A stretch of 35,402 nt of DNA, taken from JAZDLO01 sp043801935. GTDB taxonomy: Bacteria; Actinomycetota; Thermoleophilia; RBG-16-64-13. The notes under the pieces were generated by a model. It made no database searches. It was not told the DNA's origin and was given only the letters and a program-made list of their open reading frames with translations. Shown piece after piece: positions 15,882 through 23,852 of this stretch (its first letter is position 1; each line of letters opens with the position of its first letter). Both the position numbers and the translations under genes were made by a program. The DNA lies in NCBI GenBank assembly GCA_043801935.1, contig JAZDLO010000190.1, forward strand, positions 1 to 35,402, written 5' to 3'.

Positions 15882-18548
15882 ATGGCCGCGCGCTACGCGG
15901 CGCATGAGGTCGAAGAACGGCTCATGAAGCGCTGGCTGGACCGCTCGGCCTTTCATGCGGCCGCCGACGATCCCCGTCCGGCCTACACCATCGCCATCCC
16001 TCCGCCCAACGTCACCGGATCGCTGCACATGGGTCACGCCCTCAACGACACGATCCAGGACATCCTCATCCGCTACCAGCATCTGCGCGGCTACAACACT
16101 CTGTGGGTGGTGGGCACCGACCATGCCGGCATCGCCACCCAGAACAAGGTGGAGGGGCAACTGGCGGGCGAGGGGCTGCGCAAGGAAGATATCGGCCGGG
16201 AGGCTTTCGAGAAGCGGGTATGGGAATGGCGGCGCGAGCACGGGTCGACCATCATCCACCAGCTCAAGCGTCTGGGCTGCGCATGCGACTACGAATCGGA
16301 ACGTTTTACCATGGACGCGGCCTACCAGCGGGCGGTGGTCAAGGTCTTCGTGTCGCTCTACGAGAAGGGCGATATCTATCGGGATGTCTACCTGGTCAAC
16401 TGGTGCGTGCGCTGCGGATCGGCCATCTCCGATCTGGAGGTCGAGCATGAGGACCGGGCCGCCAAGTTGTACTACGTCAAATACCCCATCGCCGGGTCCA
16501 ACGAGACTCTCACCGTGGCCACCACGCGCCCCGAGACGATCTTGGGCGACACCGCGGTGGCTGTGAATCCCAAGGACCCGCGGTACGGCCGGTTCGTGGG
16601 AGGGGCGGCCGTCGTACCTCTTGTGGGCCGGGAAGTACCCATCATCGCCGACGAGCATGTGGACATCGGCTTCGGCACCGGCGCGCTCAAGATCACCCCC
16701 GGTCATGACCCGAACGACTGGGAGATAGGGTTGCGCCACGGCCTGCCGAGCGTGTCGGTCATAGGCCTCGATGGGCGCATGAGCGCCGAGGCCGGCGAGT
16801 TCACCGGTCTCACCACCGACGAAGCCCGAGAGGCGGTCATCGCGCGGCTCGAGGAGAAGGGCCTCTTCGTTAGGGCTCAGGACCACAACCACGCGGTCAG
16901 CACCTGCTACCGCTGCGGCACCACCATCGAGCCGCTTCTTTCCCTGCAGTGGTTCATGGACATGAAGCGTCTGGTGCAGCCTGCCATCGCCGCCGTGGAA
17001 GAAGGGCGCGTGCGGTTCGTACCCGGGCGCTGGGGCGAGGTCTACCTCGACTGGATGCGCAGCATCCGGCCCTGGTGCATCAGCCGCCAGCTGTGGTGGG
17101 GGCACCGAATCCCGGCCTACTTCTGCGAGCAGTGCGACCATCTCATGGTGGCGGCCGCGACGCCGGCCGCGTGCGAGAAGTGTGGTGGACCGATGCGGCA
17201 TGAGGAGGACGTGCTGGACACGTGGTTCAGCTCTGCCCTGTGGCCGTTCGCCACGCTCGGTTGGCCCGAAGAGACTCCCCAGCTGCAGACCTTCTACCCG
17301 ACCACTGTCCTGTCCACCGCGCGCGACATCATCTACTTGTGGGTGGCGCGGATGATCATGATGGGGTTGGAATTCAGGGGAGAGGTACCCTTCGGGGACG
17401 TCATCATCCATCCCACCGTGCTCGCGACGGATGGCCGGCGCATGAGCAAGAGCCTGGGTACCGGTGTCGATCCTCTCGACCTCATCGCCGACTACGGGGC
17501 CGACGCCACTCGTTTCGGTCTTGCCTACATGAGCTCGGTGCAGGATGTGCGTTTCAGCGCCGAGCGCATCGAGATGGGCCGGAACTTCGCGAACAAGATC
17601 TGGAACGCTTCCCGATTGGTGCTGCAGGGCGCCCATCCTGGGGCTGAGGCTCGGGTGGAGTTGGTCACGCCCGCCGACCGGTGGATCTTCAGCCGCCTGA
17701 CGGCGGTGATCGAGGAGGTCGCAGGCCTCTACGAGAGCTACGAGTTCGACGACGTAGCCCGGGTGCTCTATCGCTTCGTCTGGAACGAGCTGTGCGACTG
17801 GTATCTGGAAGTGGCCAAGACCCGCCTCTACAGCGATGACGAGGCCGAGCGCCTCCAGGTGAGCGGCAACCTGCTCTTTCTTCTGGAACAGGTGATGACG
17901 CTCCTGCACCCGCTCATGCCCTTCGTGACGGAAGAGGTTTTCGGATATCTGCCGCAGGTGGTATCCGGGCAGCGTCCGTTCAGCTTGTTCGACGCCCGCT
18001 ACCCCGAAGTGCGATCCGACTGGGCTGATCCCCGGGCAGAGACGGCGATGGAGGCCTTCACCGCCGTGGTCGCCGGTCTACGGTCGGCGCGGGAGGAGCT
18101 GGGCTTGGCCCGGGACGTCGTGGGAAGGGTGTTGGTGCTCGAGCTTCAGCCGGGAGCGGCTTCGGCCCTCGCGGGGCTCCGGGATGCCTTCCGGCAACTC
18201 TCCGGCTGCGAGCTTGTCGATGTCGTCTCCAAGGCGGAGGCGCCCCCGGGGCGTTTCGCATCCGTCGAGGCGCCGGGGGTCAAAGCTCTGCTGGACCTGG
18301 AGGGCTTGGTGGACGTGGACCGGGAGCGCGAACGCCTCCTTGCCAAGGCCCAGAAAGCGCGTTCCGAGGCCGCCAAGGCTCGGGCCAAGCTTGACAACGA
18401 GGGTTTCGTGGCCAAGGCACCCGAAGCGGTGGTCGCGGAGGAGCGAGGCCGCCTTAGCGGGGCCGAAGCCGTCTTGGAAGGGGTGCGCCGGCAGTACGAG
18501 GAACGCATCGGTGGAGCGCTACCTGTGACCGAGGGGAAGCGGCGATGA
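15882..18548 (+). CDS. valS: Valyl-tRNA synthetase
   Basis: ValS charges tRNA-Val and edits mischarged threonine. The class I signatures are PPPNVTGSLHMGHA (HIGH motif, HMGH at 49-52) and RMSKSLGTG (520-524). The connecting editing domain lies between, with TTRPETILGDTAVAVNP. Zinc-type pairs are present (CVRCG; CEQC and CEKCGG). The C-terminal coiled coil (DVDRERERLLAKAQKARSEA onward) clamps the tRNA. I chose ATG 15882 because GAGGTG lies 4-5 nt before it; the alternative GTG 15867 overlaps the end of lon without a better site. Length is 888 residues, normal for the family. Confidence 0.96.
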   Translation: MAARYAAHEVEERLMKRWLDRSAFHAAADDPRPAYTIAIPPPNVTGSLHMGHALNDTIQDILIRYQHLRGYNTLWVVGTDHAGIATQNKVEGQLAGEGLRKEDIGREAFEKRVWEWRREHGSTIIHQLKRLGCACDYESERFTMDAAYQRAVVKVFVSLYEKGDIYRDVYLVNWCVRCGSAISDLEVEHEDRAAKLYYVKYPIAGSNETLTVATTRPETILGDTAVAVNPKDPRYGRFVGGAAVVPLVGREVPIIADEHVDIGFGTGALKITPGHDPNDWEIGLRHGLPSVSVIGLDGRMSAEAGEFTGLTTDEAREAVIARLEEKGLFVRAQDHNHAVSTCYRCGTTIEPLLSLQWFMDMKRLVQPAIAAVEEGRVRFVPGRWGEVYLDWMRSIRPWCISRQLWWGHRIPAYFCEQCDHLMVAAATPAACEKCGGPMRHEEDVLDTWFSSALWPFATLGWPEETPQLQTFYPTTVLSTARDIIYLWVARMIMMGLEFRGEVPFGDVIIHPTVLATDGRRMSKSLGTGVDPLDLIADYGADATRFGLAYMSSVQDVRFSAERIEMGRNFANKIWNASRLVLQGAHPGAEARVELVTPADRWIFSRLTAVIEEVAGLYESYEFDDVARVLYRFVWNELCDWYLEVAKTRLYSDDEAERLQVSGNLLFLLEQVMTLLHPLMPFVTEEVFGYLPQVVSGQRPFSLFDARYPEVRSDWADPRAETAMEAFTAVVAGLRSAREELGLARDVVGRVLVLELQPGAASALAGLRDAFRQLSGCELVDVVSKAEAPPGRFASVEAPGVKALLDLEGLVDVDRERERLLAKAQKARSEAAKARAKLDNEGFVAKAPEAVVAEERGRLSGAEAVLEGVRRQYEERIGGALPVTEGKRR

Positions 18549-19843
18549 GCGCCCGGGCCTGCAGCCCGGAGGAAGTGTGGGCCTACGTCAACGGTCTGGA
18601 GCGGTTGGGCGTGCGCCTGGGCCTGGCGCGCGTCAGCAAGCTGGTGGAGGCTCTGGGTTCCCCGCAGGAGGCATACCGGACTATCCACGTGGTGGGAACG
18701 AACGGCAAGAGTTCGACCACCCGGTTCATCTCCTCTTTGTTGGAGACCCAGGGTCTCAAAGTGGGCGCCTACGTGTCGCCGCACCTTGTCAGTTTGGCCG
18801 AACGACAGATGGTCGACTCCATTCCCTCGACTGAGGAGGAGTTCTGCGACCTAGTGGCCCGTATCCGTCCGGTGGCCGAGAAACTCGAGCGTACCTTCCC
18901 CTCCGGGGAATCCCTCACCCAGTTCGAGGTGCTTACGGCCGCGGCCTTTCTCTATTTCAAGGAGCGCGGCTGCGACGTGGCCGTCATAGAAGCCGGCCTG
19001 GGCGGTCGGCTGGACGCCACGGCGGTGATCGCGTCCGAGGTGCAGGTGCTCACTAGCATCGGCAGGGAGCACACCGAGCTTCTCGGCGACACGCCCTCGG
19101 CCATTCTCAGGGAGAAGGCGGCAGTGATCCCTTCAAAGGGGCAGGTGGCGGTCGGGTCGCTCGATCCTGAGTTGAAAGCCGAGCTCAAGGAGATCTGCGC
19201 GGGCCGGGAAGCCGCCTGCTACTTCTTAGGCGACGAGTTGGTGATCCTGGCCGATCCTCGTGCGGAGTCCTTTGATGTCTTCGGTCTATACGGCTGCTAC
19301 ACCGATCTGCGCCTCAAGGTGCTGGGGAGCTATCAGCGCGCCAATGCCGCCGTGGCCGTGGCCGCCGTGGAGCTGCTAAACGGCGCAGAGTTGGACGGCG
19401 GATCGGTCCGGGCAGCCCTTGCGTCTACGGAGATCCCGGGGCGGCTGGAGATCATCAGCACCCAACCTCTCTGCATCTTCGACGGCTCGCATAATCCACC
19501 CGGTATGGAGGAGACCATGCGCTCCCTCGACCAGATCCTTGAGCGACGCCGGCTCATCGCGGTGATCTCGATCCTCAGGGACAAGGAGGCATTGGAGATG
19601 ATGCGCCACCTGGCTCCTCGCTGCGACATCATCTTTGCCACTCAGAGCTCCAGCCCCCGGGCGTTGACAGCAGACGAGTTGGCAGAGATCGTATCCCAGC
19701 TCGGCAAGGGCCCGGAAGTCTTCGTCGACCCGAATCCGCATTCCGCCATGGTGAGCGCCTACCGGCTGGCCACCTCCAACCAGGTGGTGCTGGTGACCGG
19801 ATCGCTCGCGCTCATATCCGATCTCAAGAGGGGGCTCAGCTAG
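18545..19843 (+). CDS. folC: Bifunctional dihydrofolate synthase / folylpolyglutamate synthase
   Basis: FolC adds glutamate to dihydropteroate and then to folates, a Mur-ligase-like ATP reaction. The 432-residue product has the ATP loop VVGTNGKSSTTRFI at about 48-61, VSPHL (78-82 region), the folate-site segment VIEAGLGGRLDAT, and KVLGSYQRANAAVAVAA with the Mur-ligase-type substrate region. FDGSHNPPGM is the conserved His-Asn motif near the C-terminal domain. Its ATG overlaps the valS stop as ATGA (18545-18548), so the two are translationally coupled; valS-folC adjacency is common in bacteria. Confidence 0.95.
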   Translation: MSARACSPEEVWAYVNGLERLGVRLGLARVSKLVEALGSPQEAYRTIHVVGTNGKSSTTRFISSLLETQGLKVGAYVSPHLVSLAERQMVDSIPSTEEEFCDLVARIRPVAEKLERTFPSGESLTQFEVLTAAAFLYFKERGCDVAVIEAGLGGRLDATAVIASEVQVLTSIGREHTELLGDTPSAILREKAAVIPSKGQVAVGSLDPELKAELKEICAGREAACYFLGDELVILADPRAESFDVFGLYGCYTDLRLKVLGSYQRANAAVAVAAVELLNGAELDGGSVRAALASTEIPGRLEIISTQPLCIFDGSHNPPGMEETMRSLDQILERRRLIAVISILRDKEALEMMRHLAPRCDIIFATQSSSPRALTADELAEIVSQLGKGPEVFVDPNPHSAMVSAYRLATSNQVVLVTGSLALISDLKRGLS

Positions 19844-19846
19844 GCC

Positions 19847-19969
19847 GTGGCCGCCCAAGCGCGTGGGAGAAGGACGGGCTCATCGGTGCTCATCACGCTT
19901 CTCGTGCTGCTGATTATCGTCGTGGTATTCTTTACCGTCGGTTATGTCCTCGCGCGGGTCTTGATCTAG
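19847..19969 (+). CDS. Small single-span membrane protein (40 residues)
   Basis: This short frame, GTG 19847 to TAG 19969, starts 3 bp after the folC stop. It codes for a positively charged head (AAQARGRRTGSS) and one long hydrophobic span (VLITLLVLLIIVVVFFTVGYVLA) with a short Arg-containing tail, the layout of a single-pass membrane protein. No family is recognised. No strong ribosome site is visible, but folC's end supplies AGAGGGGG (19828-19835) about 11 nt before it. Its stop is part of TAGGAG, the ribosome site of the next gene. The position and hydropathy make it a credible gene. Confidence 0.5.
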   Translation: MAAQARGRRTGSSVLITLLVLLIIVVVFFTVGYVLARVLI

Positions 19970-20023
19970 GAGTAGAAGTTTGACAACCTCTTCGAGACCA
20001 TCAACAAGATCATCGGCTCCCCA

Positions 20024-20485
20024 TTGTGGATGCTTGCTCTCTACGTTTTCGCCTTCTGTATAGCGGTCCTGTGGCTGGCGCTCGTCTTCTGGACCTACAA
20101 GGACGCCCGCAAGCGCATCGACGACCCCATCATCGTGGGGGTGGCTGTGCTCACTTCGCTCATCCTCCCTTTCATGGGCACGGTGGTCTACGCTATCTTG
20201 CGGCCGGCGGAGTACTTGGCCGAGGTGCGGGAGAGGGAGCTGGAGATGCGGGCCATGGAGCAGGAGTTACAGACTCTCCGAGCCTGCCCCTCGTGCGGCG
20301 AACTGATCCGGCCCGACTACCTGGCCTGCCCCAGTTGCCGGCGACCCTTGCGTTCGGCCTGCCCTTCCTGCGACAGGGTGTTGGAGCCGGGCTGGAAACT
20401 ATGTCCCTATTGCGCTCACGATCTGAAGGCTAAGCGGGTCCCGCCCCCGATGGACGAACCCCCTGAACTCATGGAAGCTCGATAA
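20024..20485 (+). CDS. Membrane protein with double zinc ribbon; start uncertain
   Basis: Two membrane spans (about residues 3-22 and 38-58: FCIAVLWLALVFW and IIVGVAVLTSLILPFMG) are joined by the basic segment TYKDARKRID. After LRPAEYLAEVRERELEMRAMEQEL, a likely helix, come two zinc ribbons: CPSCGELIRPDYLACPSC and CPSCDRVLEPGWKLCPYC. The family is common in Actinobacteria, but I know no proven function. I give TTG 20024, the first canonical start. However, the open frame extends back to 19976 (reading FDNLFETINKIIGSPL) behind a good AGGAG site (19968-19972), where no ATG, GTG or TTG is in frame; see findings. The gene is 10 bp after the 40-residue membrane protein if the longer form is right. 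Confidence 0.75.
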   Translation: MWMLALYVFAFCIAVLWLALVFWTYKDARKRIDDPIIVGVAVLTSLILPFMGTVVYAILRPAEYLAEVRERELEMRAMEQELQTLRACPSCGELIRPDYLACPSCRRPLRSACPSCDRVLEPGWKLCPYCAHDLKAKRVPPPMDEPPELMEAR

Positions 20486-20589
20486 CTGCGCCGCACCGGC
20501 GGGGGCCGCCGCCGTCTGTCGAACGTGGGCTCAGCTGAGCCCTCTACATGGATCGCGCGTGGAGCGCGCTCAAATGCAGGGAGGATGAC

Positions 20590-21012
20590 GTGGTAGAACG
20601 TACGCTGGTGCTCGTCAAACCGAGCGGGGTGGTTCGCGGGCTCGTTGGGGAAGTCATCAGCAGGATGGAGCGGCGAGGCTTGACCATCAAGGTCGCCCGT
20701 ATGCTCGTGGTGACTCCGGACATGGCCGCCAGGCACTATGCCGAGCACAAGGGCAAGGATTTCTACGATCTTCTGGTGGCCCACATAACCTCGGCCCCGG
20801 TCTTCGCCATGGTCGTGGAGGGTCCCTCCGCCGTGGAAGTGGTTCGAGGAATGATGGGAGCCACGAACCCACTCGAGGCTGCTCCCGGGACGGTGCGGGG
20901 TGACTTCGGGCTCGACATGCGGCGCAATGTGGTCCACAGCGCCGACAGCCTGACGAGCGCCGAGCGCGAGATCGCCATCTTTTTCCCCGAGGGCGGAGAG
21001 CTGGCTTCCTGA
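20590..21012 (+). CDS. ndk: Nucleoside diphosphate kinase
   Basis: Ndk keeps NTP pools balanced by passing phosphate from ATP through a histidine. The 140-residue product starts at GTG 20590, with AGGGAGG 5 nt upstream; the frame's earlier start adds an unrelated stretch. It has RTLVLVKPSGVVRGLVGEVI, GATNPLEAAPGTVRGDFGLD and the active His in NVVHSADSLTSAEREI. The usual sequence there is HGSD; here Gly is Ser and Ser is Ala, while His and Asp are kept. maf follows with 51 bp between. Confidence 0.94.
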   Translation: MVERTLVLVKPSGVVRGLVGEVISRMERRGLTIKVARMLVVTPDMAARHYAEHKGKDFYDLLVAHITSAPVFAMVVEGPSAVEVVRGMMGATNPLEAAPGTVRGDFGLDMRRNVVHSADSLTSAEREIAIFFPEGGELAS

Positions 21013-21063
21013 TGCGATCCAGACAACGCTGAGCCACACTCACCATCTGCTAGGGGCCCGACT

Positions 21064-21726
21064 GTGGATCGAAGGCCTCCTTTCCCAGCTGATTTCCAGC
21101 TTGTAGTGGCCTCGCAGTCACCTCGCCGGCACTCCCTGCTGGGCGCTATCGGGGTCCCGTTCACCGTGGTGCCTTCGGCGGCTGAGGAGGTGCTCGAAGG
21201 CGGGCCGGCGTCCGCACTCGCGGAGAGGAACGCCGTGGCGAAGGTGCGGGGCTCGTTCCTGCCTGCGGACGTGCCTTCAGGAGCCTTTGTTCTGGGGACC
21301 GACACGCTGGTGACTCTGGACGACAGGCTGATGGGTAAGCCCAGCTCGGCTGCGGAGGCGACACACATGCTGACGTCTCTCTCCGGGCGGACACACCAGG
21401 TGGTCTCGGGTGTCGCATTGGCGAGGACCGCCGCGTCTCAGGGAGCCGCGGGGCCCGGCGGCACCATGACCACAGGGGAGATCCGGGTGGCGAGCGCCGT
21501 GACCGACGTGACCTTTCTGCCGTTGCGGCCGGCCGACGTCGAGGCCTACATCGCTTCGGCGGAATGGGAGGGCAAGGCGGGGGCCTACGCCATCCAGGGG
21601 CTGGCCGGATCCTTTGTCTCTGAGGTCTGGGGCGAGTACAGCAATGTAGTGGGCCTTCCCCTGTGCTTGCTGGCCCGCATGCTCAGGGAGGCCGGCTTCG
21701 ATCTGCTGCGGCGTGTGTGGTTGTGA
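21064..21726 (+). CDS. maf: Maf-family nucleotide pyrophosphatase
   Basis: Maf proteins hydrolyse non-canonical or modified nucleoside triphosphates, and some are linked to division arrest. The 220-residue protein begins with LVVASQSPRRHSLL, the signature loop S-x-S-P-R-R, and has VLGTDTLVTLDDRLMGKP with the catalytic aspartate, SLSGRTHQVVSGVAL, and WEGKAGAYAIQGLAGSF near the C-terminus. An insert of about 15 residues (GAAGPGGTMTTG) before the IRVASAVTDV strand is slightly longer than usual. The start is GTG 21064, with AGGGG upstream. It sits directly before mreB, as in many Gram-positive bacteria. Confidence 0.92.
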   Translation: MDRRPPFPADFQLVVASQSPRRHSLLGAIGVPFTVVPSAAEEVLEGGPASALAERNAVAKVRGSFLPADVPSGAFVLGTDTLVTLDDRLMGKPSSAAEATHMLTSLSGRTHQVVSGVALARTAASQGAAGPGGTMTTGEIRVASAVTDVTFLPLRPADVEAYIASAEWEGKAGAYAIQGLAGSFVSEVWGEYSNVVGLPLCLLARMLREAGFDLLRRVWL

Positions 21727-21768
21727 AGGCGCTGTGAAAGGCCCTCGCTGTGCCTGCGCGCCAATGGG

Positions 21769-21774
21769 TATAAT
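21769..21774 (+). promoter_or_regulatory. -10 box of the mreB operon
   Basis: An exact TATAAT lies in the gap between maf and mreB, about 60 bp before the probable mreB start. No matching -35 box is obvious (CGCTGT at 17 bp). A 6-bp inverted repeat follows in the leader (GGGCGC 21796-21801, GCGCCC 21812-21817). Confidence 0.55.
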
Positions 21775-21807
21775 ACCCGGACGTCGCCGCCCGAGGGGCG
21801 CGTCTCA

Positions 21808-21837
21808 ATGAGCGCCCGCATGGAGGATGCGCTATAG
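21808..21837 (+). CDS. Possible 9-codon leader peptide before mreB
   Basis: ATG 21808 to TAG 21837 reads MSARMEDAL. It begins in the small leader hairpin and its stop overlaps the AUA that appears to start mreB (ATAG, 21834-21837), like an ATGA coupling. The mreB ribosome site GGAGG lies inside it. This could be chance. Confidence 0.25.
   Translation: MSARMEDAL
21822..21826 (+). promoter_or_regulatory. Shine-Dalgarno sequence that places the mreB start at AUA 21834
   Basis: GGAGG is followed after 7 nt by ATA (21834-21836) in the mreB frame. ATG 21876, the first canonical start, has no such site before it. Confidence 0.55.
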
Positions 21838-22877
21838 GCTTTACGGAGTTCATCACCGGCTTTGCCGGACGAGATATGGCGGTGGATCTGGGTACCGCCA
21901 CGACGCTCGTATACGTGCGTGGACGGGGTATCGTCCTCTCCGAACCCTCTGTCGTCGCCATCGATACTCGATCAGGAGAAGTCCTGGCCGTGGGCACGGA
22001 TGCTAAGCGCATGCTGGGGCGAACGCCGGGCACCATCACCGCCATCAGGCCGCTCAAGGACGGTGTCATCGCCGACTTCGACGTCACGGAGCAGATGCTG
22101 CGCCACTTCATCCAGCGCGTCCACCAGAATCGCTGGGCCCATCCTCGAGTGGTGGTGTGCGTGCCCTCCGGCGTCACCGGAGTGGAGCGGCGGGCCGTCG
22201 AGGAAGCCACCATCAGCGCAGGAGCTCGATCCGCCTACCTCATCGAGGAGCCCATGGCTGCGGCTATAGGGGCGGGTCTGCCCGTTGCCGAGCCCACCGG
22301 CAGCATGATCGTCGATATCGGGGGCGGGACGAGTGAGGTGGCGGTCATCTCCTTGGCCGGCATAGTGGTGGCCCAGTCGACCCGCATAGGGGGCGACGAG
22401 CTCGATGAGGCCATCATCGCTTACATCAAGAAGGAATATAAGCTCATGATCGGTAGCCAGACCGCCGAGGAGCTGAAGCTTGAGATCGGTTCCGCTTACC
22501 CCTTGGAGCAGGAGGAACAGGCTGAGATCCGCGGCCGTGACCTGGTGACCGGGCTGCCCAAGACCTTGGTCATTTCCTCGGAGGAAGTACGCGAGGCTAT
22601 CGCAGAGCCGGTCGCCGCCATGATCGACGCCATCAAGTCCACTCTCGACAAGACCCCTCCGGAGCTGGCTTCCGACATCATGGACCGGGGCATCATGCTT
22701 GCCGGCGGCGGGTCGCTGCTGCGCGGCATGTGCGAACGCGTGCGCGAAGAGACCCAAATGCCGGTCAATCTGGCCGAATCGCCCCTAACCTGCGTGGCGG
22801 TAGGCTCGGGCCGTTCCCTGGAGGAATTCGACACGCTACACCGGATGTCACAGAGGGCGAGACGACGCCGCTACTAG
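21834..22877 (+). CDS. mreB: Rod-shape-determining actin homologue MreB
   Basis: MreB polymerises on the inner membrane face and guides the cell-elongation machinery. The ATPase motifs are AVDLGTATTLVYV (phosphate 1), VVVCVPSGVTGVERRA, IVDIGGGTSEVAVIS (phosphate 2) and GIMLAGGGSLLRGM (adenosine), in the right order. The frame continues upstream of ATG 21876 with GFTEFITGFAGRD, an amphipathic segment like those by which MreB holds the membrane. GGAGG stands 7 nt before an in-frame ATA (21834), so I place the start there; a strict reader would use ATG 21876 (333 residues). mreC follows within 15 bp. Confidence 0.93.
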   Translation: MGFTEFITGFAGRDMAVDLGTATTLVYVRGRGIVLSEPSVVAIDTRSGEVLAVGTDAKRMLGRTPGTITAIRPLKDGVIADFDVTEQMLRHFIQRVHQNRWAHPRVVVCVPSGVTGVERRAVEEATISAGARSAYLIEEPMAAAIGAGLPVAEPTGSMIVDIGGGTSEVAVISLAGIVVAQSTRIGGDELDEAIIAYIKKEYKLMIGSQTAEELKLEIGSAYPLEQEEQAEIRGRDLVTGLPKTLVISSEEVREAIAEPVAAMIDAIKSTLDKTPPELASDIMDRGIMLAGGGSLLRGMCERVREETQMPVNLAESPLTCVAVGSGRSLEEFDTLHRMSQRARRRRY

Positions 22878-22892
22878 GTAGCGGAGGTCAAT

Positions 22893-23849
22893 ATGCCGCG
22901 TAACAAGGTAGTCTGGCGACGGCTCGTGTTCGTCGTGTTGATCATCGCATCGCTTGCCCTGCTCACGGTTTCTTTTCGCGAATCGGAGTCCGGTCCCGTG
23001 CACGCCGTGCAGCAGGCCGGGGTGAGCGTCCTCTCTCCGCTTCAATCCTGGGGCTCGCGGGTGGCGGAACCCTTCCAGAACGGCTATAGGTGGATGCTGA
23101 CGATCTGGTCGGCGCACAAGGAGGCCGAGCGTCTGGCGGAAGAACTACAACTGCTTCAGGGCGAGGCGGTCAAGCTCAAAGAGCAGGCCGAGGAGAATCA
23201 GCGCCTGAAGAGCTTGCTTGATTTCCGAGAAAAGGGGACCTTTCCAGAGGGCACACAGTTCGAAGTGGCTCGGGTCACGGGCAAGTCTCCCACTCGATGG
23301 GAGGCCTGGATCCAGATAGACAAAGGCTCGGCCGACGGGGTGCGGATCGACCAGGCGGTAGTAGGGGCGACGCCCATCGGCGGGGAATCGCTTGCGGGCA
23401 AAGGGCTGGTGGGCAAGGTCATCGCCGTCACCGCCCACACGGCTCAGGTGCAGCTGATCACCGACTCCGAGTCGAGCGTGGCCGCCAAGATCCAGGGGTC
23501 GCGGGCGGAAGGCATCGTGGAAGGCTCGGTGTCGGGCAAGTTGATCATGGACTTCGTGGACCGCGACATCAGCGTCGATCTGAAGCTGGTTATTGTCACC
23601 TCCGGATTCGGCGGTGTCTACCCGCCGGCCGTCCCGATCGGCATCGTAGCCAGCGTGGGAGAGGAAGATGTCAACATCTACAAGGAGATCGAGGTCCAGG
23701 CGTTCGTCGACTTCCGAGTGCTCGAAGAAGTCATGGTGTTGATCGTTCCCCCCACCACGACCACGACTACGCCCACGAGCACGACGACCTCCGCGGCTAC
23801 CTCCACCAGCACGTCGACGACCACGACCATCACGAGCACGGGGCAGTAG
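22893..23849 (+). CDS. mreC: Rod-shape-determining protein MreC
   Basis: MreC links cytoplasmic MreB to periplasmic penicillin-binding proteins. The 318-residue product has an N-terminal membrane span (LVFVVLIIASLALLTVSF), a coiled coil (HKEAERLAEELQLLQGEA and on to EENQRLKSLLDF), and the two-barrel outer domain (VARVTGKSP, WIQIDKGSADGVRIDQAVV, GLVGKVIAVTAHTAQVQLITD, VTSGFGGVYPPAVPIGIVASV). A tail of about 35 residues is almost only Thr, Ser and Pro, so may be flexible or glycosylated. The ATG is preceded by GGAGG. mreD starts 3 bp after the stop. Confidence 0.95.
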   Translation: MPRNKVVWRRLVFVVLIIASLALLTVSFRESESGPVHAVQQAGVSVLSPLQSWGSRVAEPFQNGYRWMLTIWSAHKEAERLAEELQLLQGEAVKLKEQAEENQRLKSLLDFREKGTFPEGTQFEVARVTGKSPTRWEAWIQIDKGSADGVRIDQAVVGATPIGGESLAGKGLVGKVIAVTAHTAQVQLITDSESSVAAKIQGSRAEGIVEGSVSGKLIMDFVDRDISVDLKLVIVTSGFGGVYPPAVPIGIVASVGEEDVNIYKEIEVQAFVDFRVLEEVMVLIVPPTTTTTTPTSTTTSAATSTSTSTTTTITSTGQ

Positions 23850-23852
23850 GGC

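Noticed and set aside
15771..17909. 712-codon minus-strand frame opposite valS
   Set aside because: It is a His/Arg/Gly-rich shadow without motifs. valS on the other strand has HIGH and KMSKS motifs.
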